A DNA stretch of 64,000 bases from Dactylellina haptotyla (taxonomy: Eukaryota; Ascomycota; Orbiliomycetes; Orbiliales; Orbiliaceae). The stretch covers positions 3,038,001 through 3,102,000 of the forward strand of contig CM062384.1 in NCBI GenBank assembly GCA_031310005.1, read 5' to 3'. The notes under the pieces are model-generated. The model was not told the origin of the DNA. It did not search any database and saw only the letters and a program-made list of their open reading frames with translations. Position numbers and translations under genes: made by a program. Positions 1 to 12,412 of this stretch are shown here, one piece after another (position 1 is the first letter of the stretch; every line of letters begins with the position of its first letter).

Positions 1-3000
1 AGGACCTGGCCAGGGAAATTGTAGGAGCTGGCCGAAAAGCGAGGTATTGTCCTCTCTCTAATTCGTCTGAAATTCCGCAGAACTATCTGAGCAAGAAGAG
101 CCGCCATATCAGAAGGGCGGAACGAAGGGTCACCGGTCAGGTTGCCATTTTGCTATTGGCCCAATTTCCCTCACGCAAAGGAATAAAGTCCTTGGTAAGG
201 ATTACCCCCAAACTTTCTTAGATCGTGTGGGAGAGCAAAGCAGAGAGGCAAGACAGCGGAAACGTCCAAGCGACGTAGCCTGGCACAAGGTATTCGCTCT
301 GCCGACCGGCAACAACGGGGGCCGATGACGATGCGCAAGCCTGGTGGAGAAACTAGTACCTTAGCGAGCTCCAGACTTCCGACCTGGATTTCTGTGGTTG
401 TTGTACCTGGGGCTAGTGTTTCTTCTGGCTAGTCACACTTGCGTCCTTCTTCAACCAGCGAAAATACCGAAAATATCGTGCTGGAAGCAAGGCTGAATTT
501 CCAAAATTACACCTGCGAAAACAACATAGGTACCTTTGGACGTCAAAGACCAGTTCTCTCAGTCAGGCCACCACTTCCAAGCCCGTATTTGTCGCTAGCC
601 AGCAGGTTTCCACTTCGGCCGTAGGCAGCCCAAAGTGTGGGCACATTGCAAGGGCCCGCTGCCTTTGATTGGGCTCTCTGGGTCCGAACGCCCAAAATGG
701 CATGGTGGGATTCGTCGCCCGCCTTTTCAAAACGAGGCGACCACATTGCGGAGGGTCTGACTGGAAGCATTTGTTCGCCTCACAGCCCCCGTGGAAATTC
801 GAAACGCGAGAGCCTAGGACCCAGCATCTATCGACGGCTACACTTGCACGATTTAATGTCCGAGGAGAGAGACAAAGAGTTACTTTTAGAAATTCACGAA
901 GCAAAAAAGACTCTCGACGGAATTCACAGCCCGGAGAATTATCGCGAGAAATTTCACTCTGTTAATACCGCATGGCGAAAATTCCCCGGAATACATTTAT
1001 ATTTCTCAAGTTTGCTTTCCATTTTGACTTTATTATGTTCATCAAATATTCGAAAATTAAAAAGAGACATGGCGGGCCTATGGGCGATGCCAAATGATCT
1101 TCGAGAAATCATAATAGAGGGTTGGCATCCCTTAATTAGCAAATATCGGTTCTCGCGGAGCCCAAACCCAAAAAAGTTCAGGGCAGGCATGCCTCCCCAC
1201 GTCGGCCAACACACATGCATTTCGTTGCTGCATTCGTTGCTGCATACCGTGCTGTCGGCGATTTGGGGATTACCATGTGTAGATCCTAATATATAATGAG
1301 AATGCATAATCGAGCCCAATGTAGACGACGGGATATGATATAGAATCCCGTCGAAAGTCGAAGGCCGATTTAGCACCTTTGGTTGCTGCCGCAAACCAGT
1401 AGACAGGTTACGAATATCACACCTTTGTATCTTGCTCCGTTCGCAGGTGCTAGAAGTCTGCACGAAAAACTACCAGCTACAATTGGGTTACCAAATATCT
1501 TTGTGCGACCAACGCCAACCAGATACCCGCTTTTTCGGGCGGCTCAGACGGCTCACCAGCACCCGGGATTGGCACAGTCGTGGTATCTCATGTGTTGGAC
1601 GGGGTCTCTTGGAACGTCACGAGCCGTAAATCCCAAACTTTCTGGCAACATATAGAATGATGGAGAAACACTGTAATATTAATTGTTTATATTAAGTTGT
1701 TTAAGTTTATGTATCTAACAGGGTTAATCGACTGAGTAATCATGACTTGGAACCACTCCCTTGTTCCAAATATACCAGAAGAATACATCTTCCTTTTTTT
1801 GTGAAATGGAGGGAAGGAGATGGAAGGGTCCACGGTGATATCACCCCAGTGTAACCCGTCCATGCATGCGCAAAGTGGTTTTGGGTCCGGGAGCCGGATA
1901 TGATTCCAGGAGCGATATCGTACATCTTATAGCCCTATGACGGACCCTCGATCTCTTCTCCACAAATATAGTAAATTGCTGGGAGGTTGAGATCGAAAGG
2001 AGGGGAACCGGTTTCGATTGTTTGGTTTCTGGAATGCAGGTTTAGCGAGGGGTCCAGAACCTCTCTATCGAGTCGCTCGCTCAACTCTCCCTTGTGGTAT
2101 GTAGATTATATTTTCGTCAGATAAGATATCCCGTCTCTCAGTCTTTTACAGATTGAGACCGGGACGCTGCTTCCGATGCAGCGATCTTCTTTTTTGGGTG
2201 AGGCGCCGGCTTTTCATTTCGACGGGCCAAAATCCGGTTTTTGGTGGTCCGTGATCGTCAGATGAGACGCTTGTTCCTGACCACCACTGCAACACATTCA
2301 ATGTTCGAGACGCGGATGCCCTTCGCGCAAGATGATATGATGGTGGCGACAGGAGTATGTCAAAAACTGATCCAGAAAGTAAGCCAAGCGAACTCTAGGT
2401 TTCCCCAGGTTTCCCGGTGCCATGGTCTGGGGCTGTAATTTCTCTGGCTTGTACTTCCAAGAATAGACAGTTGTCCTGTCAAAATTTTCTCTGGGATCAT
2501 TCAAAAGCTTGGGGGATATGCTACTACCGGTGCAAATCAATTGCGTCAAGAATGTGACTTGATTGGCATTTGGAAGGTGGATACTCTTTCAAATTTAAAA
2601 GTGAGGTTTTGTGATATCGATCTTCGGGAAGATTCAGGTGTGGCGTATTTGACTCTCTAGATCGGTCGGGTTCTAGGAAATCGGCGTCCGATATTTAAAT
2701 TCAGCTGATAGCCGCAGTTGGGTGGATGTTCTTTAGATTAGTACTACCTTTAAAATAGTGGACTGTGTTACATCTCTAAGATCTGAATCTTTAAATGACG
2801 TAGTTTATTTGTTAACCTTTTTGGAGGGTTTGGTACGAGTACGCTGTCGTTACATTTACGTAGACATGCTGCACAAAGATCTCAGTTAGAATGCTCAATA
2901 GATATTTCTACAAGCATATGCCTGCAGAGGAAATATAGGAGGTGGGAAATTTAGAATAGCAAGGGAGCTAAAAATCTAGATGCTCGCCGTTTCGCGGCCC

Positions 3001-4011
3001 CGGATATCGCAATTACTATCGTAAATGCGGAGTGCGGGTTAGGTCTTCTGTTAGTGTTGTACAATTTTGCCAACGGCTTTCTATTGCCAATTAGGACTCA
3101 TTGAATCTGGTATTAACTTACACTATCGACTTTGGCATATCAAAAAGATCGATATTAAACTATCGGAAACTAGCTCTACCGCTAGAATATGCCGTGTAAA
3201 TGTTTCACATGGGAAGGAAGAAAGAAAGGCCAAAAAGACAAACAACAACTAAAATAAAACATGATTAAACAAAATATGAGGAGCAGCAAGTAACAAATCA
3301 CGCATCGCGAGACTTCAAAAGAAGAATAATTGGAGTCGAACTATAAATGGGCTGGGAATCATAAAATAATTGCCAATGGTTCCTTGAGTCTTAGCGTCGA
3401 CGCATTCTCGAGCACGTGTTGCTGCTCTTCCGCTGCCTGGAGTCTCTGGATGCGGCTGATTATTGTTTCCCCAATGCTAACCGAAGGTTTTCGTCTTGGT
3501 GTTCTGGGGTTAGAGGTAGACGGCGTTTGATGGCGAAAGATTAATGACCAGGTGGTGACAGGTGTGCGACCATCCCTTATGAGGTAGAATTTGTCGACGC
3601 ATATTGAATTCCAAGGCCGTTGGCTGTTCAGCCAGACACTACAGCCCATGGTGAGAGAAAATATAAGGACAAGAAAGGAAATTAGTTACTAGGCGTAAGA
3701 GAACCCCCCGAATATCCAAATATATCGAGAGCTGGATGGCCGTGATTCTAATTCAGAGGTGGTGGGATTCTTTGGAGCCCGAGATGCTAGGTGGTGGCAA
3801 ACGTCGGGAAGGATCTAGCAACCTTCTGACAGCGTGTTGAGAGTGTGGTATTTTTCGTTTAACTGTTTCGGCCGAATTGGGATTTTTGTTGTCGCAAATT
3901 CTGAAATTTCGAATGCGCATCAACTCAACTTCCGTCACCCGCCTCTTCACCTCATCGCCTCATACGACTACTACCGTTCCACCAGCTTCACTCCCCACCC
4001 CGCGCGACACA
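1..4011. other. gene-poor stretch, no supported gene
   Basis: No reading frame here has a recognisable domain or a credible splice chain. The longest forward frame (first ATG 697, stop 1296, about 199 codons) resembles nothing I know and overlaps competing frames on both strands. The part from about 2,700 to 3,300 is AT-rich. The last few hundred bases must hold the promoter and 5' UTR of the rRNA-processing gene that starts at 4012. I see no terminal repeats, transposase or reverse-transcriptase motifs. Confidence 0.5.
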
Positions 4012-5110
4012 ATGAGGGGCAAACGATCCAAGGCCTACCGCAAGTTAATGACGGTCTACGCACAAAGCTTTGGGTTCCGCGAACCGTACCAGGTACTCGG
4101 TAGGTATGCTTGACTTGCTCCCACGGCTTCTCCAGGACGAGAGAACGCTCTTGGGGCCATTGAATCTATTATGATAAAATAGTTTTTACTAATTACCTCT
4201 ATTTATGATATATAGTTGATCCCTCGATAATTGAAGATGCCTCGAAGTTTAAAATGGACTTGGCCGCGGGCCTGGAACGCACCCTCCAAGGCAAAGTCAA
4301 GCCTAGTACGCTCCCTTCCTACGAACCCCCAGAATTAAATATACGACTAACACAAATATGCCTGATATAGTGATAACACAATGCTGTATCCGCCAGCTCT
4401 ATGCCACCGATAACCAACCACTCATCACCCTAGCCAAAACCTTCGAACGTCGGCGCTGTAACCATTCGATTACTGCCCCCGCTCTATCCCCGCTGGAATG
4501 TCTCCATTCTATCGTCATACCGTCCGAAGAAGCCCCGATACCGAACAAGCATCGATATGTAGTTGCCACAGACGACCAGAAGATTCGAGAGAAGTTTAGA
4601 GAATACCCTGGGGTTCCCGGTATTCATATCATGAGAAGCGTCATGGTGTTGGACCAAATCAGCGGGGCAACAACAGACTATAGAGAACGAGAGGAGAAGG
4701 GAAAGTTAAGGAGCGGGTTGAAGGATAAAGCACCATCGAGGAAGCGAAAGAGGGATGACGAAGAAACAGAGAACCGGGATAGTGATGATTCAGGGGCGGA
4801 ATCGGACGACGAAACGACGGCTAAGAACACAGGCGACAAGGATTCCGCTGCTAAAAGTGCGGCCGACAGAATGGCGCCTAAACAAAAAAAGCCTTATGGC
4901 AAGAAACAGCCGAATCCACTGAGTGTTATGAAAAAGAAGAAAAGGCCTCCAACAGCATCGACGGCGAAGGCGGCGAAAAGCACAAGCGGGGATGGTGCAG
5001 GTGCAGGTGGTAAAGCGAAAAGGAAGAGAAAACGTGCGCATGCAAGTGGGAGCGACGCTACCGGCGATGCCCCAAATGCATCCGGTGACGTGAATGCGAG
5101 CACGGACTGA
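4012..5110 (+). CDS. UTP23: rRNA-processing protein UTP23 (SSU processome, degenerate PIN domain)
   Basis: Nucleolar factor for early 18S pre-rRNA processing (A0-A2 cleavages, snR30 release). Model: join(4012..4099, 4216..4305, 4371..5110), 305 aa. Exon phases match exactly, and the joined N-terminus reads MRGKRSKAYRKLMTVYAQSF then FGFREPYQVLVD, the family signature. Exon 3 continues after KVKP with MITQCCIRQLYATDNQP. The family's CCHC zinc-binding set is visible: the CC of QCC, the C-N-H after FERRR, and LECLHS. The C-terminal half is acidic then strongly Lys/Arg-rich (KRKRDDEE, KRKRKRAHAS), as expected for a nucleolar protein. The AT-rich 3' flank at 5121-5144 repeats AATAAA. Its 3' end faces the methyltransferase on the other strand. 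Identity is firm. Confidence 0.93.
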
Positions 5111-5532
5111 TGTCTGTTCTAAAAATAAAAATAAATAAAATAACCTTAAAAGCAGTGTTGTACGATAAAATAAAAGGAGTCTTGGGTCTTTTTGTATGAA
5201 ACAACTTTTTTGAACCTTTCGGAATGTCACATTAGCCATCATAATAAGTATACATGATATAACATACAAAGTTCCATGTCTCCATAATCGAACATCTCTC
5301 TCTAGCATGTGTCTATAAGAGAAAAAAAGGGGAATATCATAAAATGAAAATGTCAGAGAAACGGAAAGCATGTCTAAGGAAAAATTAGGTCCGCGAAGCC
5401 TCCCGGGGCTCCCACCGACAACCGCGCTTCATCAACGGAAGAAAAACGCCTCTATGCGTATAGAATCCGCTCATCGTAAAATAAAGAAAAAAACACATCT
5501 CGTCCAGAAAACGTCTAAAACGCCGTATAAAC
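5111..5532. other. shared 3' flank of two convergent genes
   Basis: This holds the 3' ends of UTP23 (+) and the methyltransferase (-). It is AT-rich, with overlapping AATAAA-like signals at 5121-5144 on the plus strand. I see no further gene; the reverse frame that crosses it is a shadow of UTP23. Confidence 0.6.
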
Positions 5533-7968
5533 TCACGAATTGGGCTTCCGGCCGTATATGACGTACAGCTTCTGATAAGCATGTATCGCCCGGCTCTTCA
5601 TATCTGCCATCGCCCGCCTTACCAACTCCATGCTCTCGTCTTCATCTATATCCAACGCCCGTTTCAACAAAACTTTCGTGCCCGTCTCCACCATCATTAG
5701 CAACTGCGCCTGATGCAATCTTCCAATCTCTTTGTACTTCTCGTCCTTCGGCCACCCGTTCAAGGGCACCTTGTACACTCTCACCACCACCTGCTGAAAC
5801 CCTACCTCTCGCATGTACTCCACAATATCATCACTTGTAAGATCAACCTCCCGGGGTGGGAACTGCGCCATCGCCTCCCGGCATTTTTCAGACCATCTGT
5901 AGAGGTGAGTATGCCGCGAGTAAGTCCCATCATCCGAGTAGTAGCCATACAACTCCTCGTGGAACTCGATATACCCGCCCGGCCGGAGGGCGTTATACGC
6001 CTGTTGGATGAAATTGCGCCAGTCGGAGATGTAGAGGTGGTTCCAGCGGGAGAATACAAGGTCGAAGATGTTTTTGGGTAAGTTCCAGTCGTTGTTGTAG
6101 TCGTGCTGCAGGAGAAATTCCAGACTAAAAAAAGCGATGGAGCAAAAAGGAAAGAACCCATGCAACTTCCCGTCCGCACGGCTCTTTTCTTCTTTTCCCC
6201 TCCGCGTGAGGCACAACAAATAGCAACAGCCACATAATAATAAAAAAACAACCAGAGGGAGATCTTTATTATAGCGTGCAGTTAGTTGTGCTTAACAGAG
6301 GAGGAAAAGAAGAAAAAAGTTGCGCGTTCCCGAAACCCGGCGGGTCGGGATTGGGAAGTTGGAGGGAAGGGGCTTGTGGTTAGCACAAGGCCGTATAAAG
6401 AGAATAATAATGCATCAGCTATAGTGGTGTGGTATTATTGCATCTGTCAAAAAAACAACGCAACAATATACCCGAAACTGGGGACATGCATGTCAGGGTA
6501 ATATAAGATAGATGAAGAAAACGTTGAGATACTCCGAGAGAAAGCACGCTAAACGGCTCGCGTGCGGGGAGATCTGGTAAGAGGGCCTGAAGGGATTTGG
6601 GGTGAAGGAGATTTTATTTTTTTGAGGGGGAGAAAAAGTGGGACTTTAGGGGATTATATCAAGCCAATGATAATTATTTTCGGGGTGCGATAATATCATT
6701 GCAGATATATAGGGGGGTGGGCAGGAAACATGTGGATCCAATATGGAAACATCTATGACGATACCCGAGGAATATAGGAAACTTGATGTGTGTCTTTTAA
6801 ATGGCAATGGAGGAAATGAGCGACTTACTTGGGAGGGATGACGGTCGGCTGGATTGGAGTTATGTCTGTAGCGATAACATGCGCCATCGGGTACTCATCC
6901 GCTGAGACGAGCGAGGTCGCAAATGGTAAAAGCGGGTCAGCATTTAGAACCAACAATAGTGTGCAAGAGAGCTGCCAGAGAGCTTGCAGGGTGCTTGGGG
7001 TGTGGCATGGAAGACAAGGTTTCCCAGGCAGATCGTGTTCGATGATGGCATATACGTCTGGGCATTGGCCTTTTTTTTTTTTTTTTTTTTTCTCAACGAA
7101 ACTAGCTCCCAGAATGTGCTCTCTGTCTAGTACGAAAGAAGTACGAAAGAGGGGTAAGGCAGAAAACATCATATCGGTGTAACGGAGAGGTAGACAAAGA
7201 CCGCACTTGCGCAAGGGCCAAAATGAAAGGGCTTTTTGTTGTCCGCACTAACCTGCATCGAAAGCCCATTTGCCAGAACCAGTTCCTAAGTCTAAGATCC
7301 TTTGGGGGTTCCTCGATATCGGGGCAAAATGAAGCTTTCCGTCGAACAATAGAGTGGACATATGATGCTTTAGATTGAGCCGGTCGATTTCCTGTTGTAG
7401 ACGAACAACGTAAGCTGCTGCCTGGTGCTGCCGACTGTTCGCCATTTTCTTCTTTTTATTTTTCTGCTTAGGAAAATTTGGGGAAAAGAAGGATAATTGT
7501 CGAAAAGGTTCGGAGATGCGAAGCGAATATAGCCGGAGATTGCGATTGTTCTCGCGGGTTCAATTGGCGAAAAAGTAAAAGAAAAGAAAATAATGAACTG
7601 AGAAAAGAACGAAAAAAGCTAGAGGGTGAGAAAGGAAGCGAGGGAGAGAGGCTTACGTAGCTTACCCTAGTAGATAGAGGCACGGGCGATGCTCTTCGGG
7701 ATATCGATTCGACGTAATTGTACATTCCATATCGCGCCCTAGGGTAAAAAGATAAGTGATCTGACTTGATAAACCCGCAGCGGAAAAAAGCCGGATAGAA
7801 TAAAAGCTTCCAAGAGATCGAGAATGATTGGTTGAGAAGGAGGAGCGTCGCTTACTCATCGGACCCGAGCGTGGAATCAGCGTATTCATTGTCATCGTCG
7901 TCTATATCGTCAGCTCCGGCTTCGATAACACCAGTCACGTGGGGGTCCTGGGCACCTAGATACGACAT
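5533..7968 (-). CDS. LaeA-like SAM-dependent methyltransferase (TAM family)
   Basis: Putative class I SAM methyltransferase of the fungal LaeA-like group; substrate unknown. Best model, read from the minus strand: exons 7968..7856, 7738..7666, 7391..7253, 6901..6829, 6124..5533, giving 329 aa. All phases close. The acidic N-terminus (IEAGADDIDDDDNEYADSTL) is typical of the family. It is followed by EIDRLNLKHHM, motif I ILDLGTGSGKWAFDAADEYP, then ATDITPIQP, then FDLVFSRWNHL and ALRPGGYIEFHE. A shorter model could start at the ATG at 7445. Exon 2 has two in-phase donors (7665 and about 7654), so that segment is less certain. The fourth intron is 704 bp, long for this genome, and contains a T21 tract. 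Known LaeA relatives act in the nucleus on secondary metabolism and development; I do not claim that role here. Confidence 0.85.
7071..7091. repeat. poly(T) tract, 21 nt
   Basis: An uninterrupted run of 21 T on the plus strand (A21 in the transcript) lies inside the long fourth intron of the LaeA-like methyltransferase. It could be a slippage-prone mononucleotide tract or the tail of a decayed short retroelement. No target-site duplication is evident. Confidence 0.9.
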
Positions 7969-10900
7969 AAGGAAGGCCCGCTATTGGTGGTTGTAAAACA
8001 AATGTACAAAACGAAGTGAAAGAAAAAATTGATAGAAATTTTGGTGGTACGGTTGACGATGGGGCCCGCCTATCTCGGAATCGATTCTGTATCTTTGCAA
8101 AACTTTTTTTGCAAAACGATGTATCTGTGCGTCTATGGAAGAATGATCTCCAAATAAAAAAAGAGTACTCGAAGAAAAGGGGCGACTTTTATATTTAACT
8201 AAAAAGACCGAGAAGGGATCTCAACCAGTCCACCGAGCCTAGTTATCCGTAAAGCCAAGATGGAGAGAGCTATCATGGTAGCATGTCCAGGTCGTAGGTT
8301 TGGGGACAGGAAAGAAAAATGATAACGTCGAATATTTTGGCTATAGAATGACGAAAATTTTACTTCATGAGACAGTTGAAAGGGTCGAGAGGAGAAAAAA
8401 ACCCCTTCTCCGCAGCGAAACTCCGATTTCGAAGGAGGAAATCGCTCGCAGGCCCGTCGCGGGGAAAAGCTTGAAAGTCCTCAAAGCGTTATATATATCC
8501 AGATTAAAAAGTCCAGGTGATCCCAGATGCTCGGGACTTTTTTGTTTGCTCGTATTTTTCTGCTGCAAAATGGGCCCCTGTAGCTGTCCCGTTCCTAGAC
8601 CTTGAACGTCTCGGGGTTCTCGAACTTCTAGAAGGAAACACGGCGCAAAAAACGAGTTCCGTAATATAGACGGTTGATAATATATGCGGCTGCCACCTGG
8701 CAAAAAGTAATATATGATCGGGTCGTAAGGTTCCGGAACTATTATACAATTTGGCGATAGTACCGTTTTATCAAAAGGGGTACTTCTGGGAAGCCTAGCA
8801 ACAAGTCATGTCAGCGTTTTTAAAGTTCCGAGATAGTTCAGATTCGCTAAACGGTTTATTCGGCTTACTGGGATCTTCCTTGGTGAGAGGGTTCTGTTTT
8901 AAGGATCGTCTACCGAGCGCTCGAGCGAGAGGAGGAAGTTTCGAGCGACGAACGAAACCTGTTGTATATTCCAGTCAAAAAATCTGGATATCCGGATGCT
9001 GGGTAACCTGGTAGATGCTACCGCTAGTCAATTGAAGCGGGGGGCTTCGTAAACACGGCAAATATCCTGCAGTACGTAACATCCAAGGATTTTGGTTTGG
9101 GGATAGACAAGGTATTCCGTGAAAAACTTTTTGATTGCAAAGATATTTCGATATTTTCAGGTTATTTACTTCCTTTTCACCTAGCCTTCATCGCGGAAGC
9201 CTAAAGTCGGATGGCGCAAATTAAGGACAATATGTATGTTTGATATGCAGGTCAGATATGAAAAGGTTATACTGTGAAACAGTGATCTAAACATTTGCTC
9301 GCTAGCAAGGGCGGTCCGCAATATGGAGGCTCTGTTAATAACCCGACGCTGTTCCCCTTACTGGTGAGCTATCAGCTTAAGCTATAATTTTCTGCTCGCT
9401 TTTGGTGGTTGAAGCTTGTGGCGAATGCTAGTCGGGAAGATATAATTGGATTGGGTGGCTTCCAGCAGGGGGAAGATCCAATTCAGCCTCTGGCTGTTTA
9501 ACGCCGCGTGCGGCTGGTTCGTGAGTGTCACAGGGGCGTCGATAATAATAAGCTCATGAAATTAAGCTGATTATCTTCCTTGGCTAGGAGCTGCAGGATC
9601 CACGGATTATTGGCTGGGATGTAGACGACTCCTAAGTGAAATGTCTGTGGCAATACAGTTTGGAGCTCTGCAGGAGGCGGCGCAAGATACGGATGTCGGA
9701 TGCACAAAAAGGTACAGCTGTACAAGTGGGGGCGACCTCCTCGAGCTAGGGACTGGGTTAGCCTCCGCTTCGGTAGATTAAATTGTCGTCGACCTTTTTC
9801 CAGACGTTGAGATCGGAGAAACGTCGTTAGATTCAGATCCAAAAGGGTAATTGTTGCATCATCGGGACGGCACAGCATAGATAGTCGAGTCGTATCGAGG
9901 TCTCGGCCTGCAGATTTTGAAACGAAAAGAAATTAGCCTCTGCATCTATAATATTCTGGAAAACCCAACATATGCATCATTCCGAGTCCGTATATTCTGA
10001 TAACGACAGGAACAAGAGCAGGGAGGATGACGCTGATATGTTTGGCTTGTTTGTTTAGCGGATCTCGGTACATGCGGCTTCACGCGCCGTGCCGGATTAT
10101 AAGACGCCGAGTTATAACCCGGATTCGTCCAATTTTAAAGATTTCTCTTGATAACAATCGTAAACGTCTTGGAGGATAGGCGGCCCATGTTCCCATGAGA
10201 TCCGGTGCTCGTTCCGAACCGACCTTTTAAAAAGATATCTATCTACGCTCGGTTCATGATATACAACGGATACTGACGTGGCTGGTGGCCAGGCTAGTGT
10301 CAGAGCGACTTGCGTGGCACAGTGGTGTCGAGAGTGGTTAAAAGAACGATAAGCTGAAATATAAACAGCTTGCAAGCTTGCGCCGTCGTTACGCTGGATT
10401 GGGGACGGCTTGTCGAATTTCGAACTCCAACCGGGGAACTTTCCCTGAGATATTCTGATTCCGAAAAAGCCTGATGTCAGCCTTATAAATTGCGCAGAGA
10501 GCGATATCAACTCTTCCATCGTCAAGAAAAACTCACAAAAGTTTCCTGCCGGCCGTGCGTTCTCTTTAAGTTCGAATTTCGAATTAAATAATCTGTTGTC
10601 GGATGAACTTCCTAATCCTCAGATATATCGATGATTCTTATTTCCCCAGGATTAGTGTTACAGATAAAGTAAGCAGCCGTTTTCTCCGAGCAATTTTTCT
10701 TCTCTGATTTCTCTGCGGTCCCCTCTTTTGTTTCTATAAAATTAAAAACCCGAGATCTCAGCTGACCCAAGGAAGCGTAATAAGAACAAAGTGCGACATT
10801 AAGGCCAATTTCACCAGGTCTCCACCCCACATTTTGGCCCAAAGTTAGTCAGCTATGGAGATATGGGCAAAGTTCTGAAACGATTAACAAACAGGTTTTT

Positions 10901-12412
10901 AGCGGGCAGCCTAAGCCCTTTTCTATTCGATTTTCTTTCTGTGTCTTCTCGTTCTCGCGTAAGAAAAAAAGAGGCCGTTAAGCGTTCGTTTTTTCTCGCT
11001 CGTTTTTGCCCTTGCTTGCCGTTCCCTTCTCGCACGAGATAAATACGCCTAGACCAAGTGTGTCCGTGCATTCTTGTCGTCTGAAATCGTAATTTAAACT
11101 ATTGGAATGTAACGGAAACAGAGACGTGTGATTGATTATGTCTCGAAAAAAAAGCCTATGTGTACAGGTACATCTTCGTATCCCCCTCCCGTTATGGTTG
11201 CACCAAAATCATTTTCTCTCTCTTTCTTCCCGCCCGTCCTCGTATTGTTTACCCAGGATTTCACTTTGTCCAATGCATCGAGTTAATCCGATCTGTCGGC
11301 GGCCAAAAGCGATAAAGCGAGACCAGGTCGACCGAACCTATCCCGCCCAACGAGAGAAGAGATATGCATGGCCACGTTTTATAATTTATTCGCTTAACGA
11401 GATTTTATAACTAAAGTTCCCGAACGAGGCCAAGTTGAGCAAGAGACCACACACACGCACACCACAAAAACCGGATAAATTTCCAGGAAAATGCAGATTT
11501 ATTATGCACCTCGCGACCGACTGCTGGTTTTTTTCTTTTGGTTTTGTTTATTCCACTTGTCGGGGTGCGTATTGGTCTAGTGTGATCGGGTTAGTAACGC
11601 CCCCCTTCGAAGCCAGGATATTCACCAAACATCGCGTCAGCCGACAAAAAATAGGATAAAATGAAAATAGGTATTGGAATAGCGGTGATTGATTCACGTT
11701 ATGCTGGAGAGAGGGTCTTGGGCCTTGTATGGCTTTGGAAAAGTATCGGACTTCTTCGGTTTAATCTGACGCGGTGCATCGGTAATTGTAAGCCAGCTGC
11801 TGTACGCGACATGGCCACGCGCGGCCCAGATTCGATGCGAGTCGAGTACCTGGAAATTATGCCTTGTTACAGCGGGATACCTTAGCTTCTCGAACCCATG
11901 GCAACTCTAATTGTTCCCCAGAATCAGAGTCAGCCTTGCTTCTACGCTTGGACGTATAGAAACAAAGATTGGCGGCTGGCTACGAAGCTCTAAGAAGAGG
12001 ACTCTTTCGGCATATATACATACATCCAGTTAAATCGAATATACTATTTCAAAGGACACTAAAAGGAAAGGGAGGGGAAAATGCGGCTACTACACGTGAA
12101 AGACCTAAAGCTAAGTATATGGAATCGAATCGCTCAAAGCCCAAAAATTATAAAAAAGGGAAGCCTTAGGGGAACGAAGAAAAAAAATCCTTTATCAAGC
12201 TTTCTCCAAAGGTTAAAAACGGCAAAGACAAAAAGATCACAGGATGGGGTCCGAGCGAAACGGGGAAGATGGGCGGGGTAGCTCTCTCTAAATTGCAGGG
12301 GTTATTAAGTATGCAAAAACGGCGACCAAGCTATCAATGATGAACGTCGCGACTATTTGGGGAAGCCATCTCTGCACTAAGACGGAGCTCCTAATTCCTG
12401 CAAGCCCTAACT
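7969..12412. other. 4.4-kb gene-poor region upstream of the methyltransferase
   Basis: It lies between the 3' end of SLA1 and the presumed start of the LaeA-like gene, both on the minus strand. Only short frames without recognisable domains are present, such as a reverse frame of about 135 codons ending at 10112. Composition is mixed, with purine-rich patches near 12050-12250. I see no tRNA T-arm motif, inverted terminal repeats or tandem arrays. It may hold the promoter and long 5' UTR of the methyltransferase, non-coding RNA, or decayed sequence. Confidence 0.5.

Noticed and set aside
637-1296. Forward frame of about 219 codons near the left edge
   Set aside because: It opens with GTG, the first ATG is at 697, it has no recognisable domain, and it overlaps equally long frames on both strands. 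Not enough to call a gene.
10112-10525. Reverse frame of about 135 codons in the 4.4-kb gap
   Set aside because: No similarity recognised, no splice partners, and surrounding composition is like non-coding sequence.
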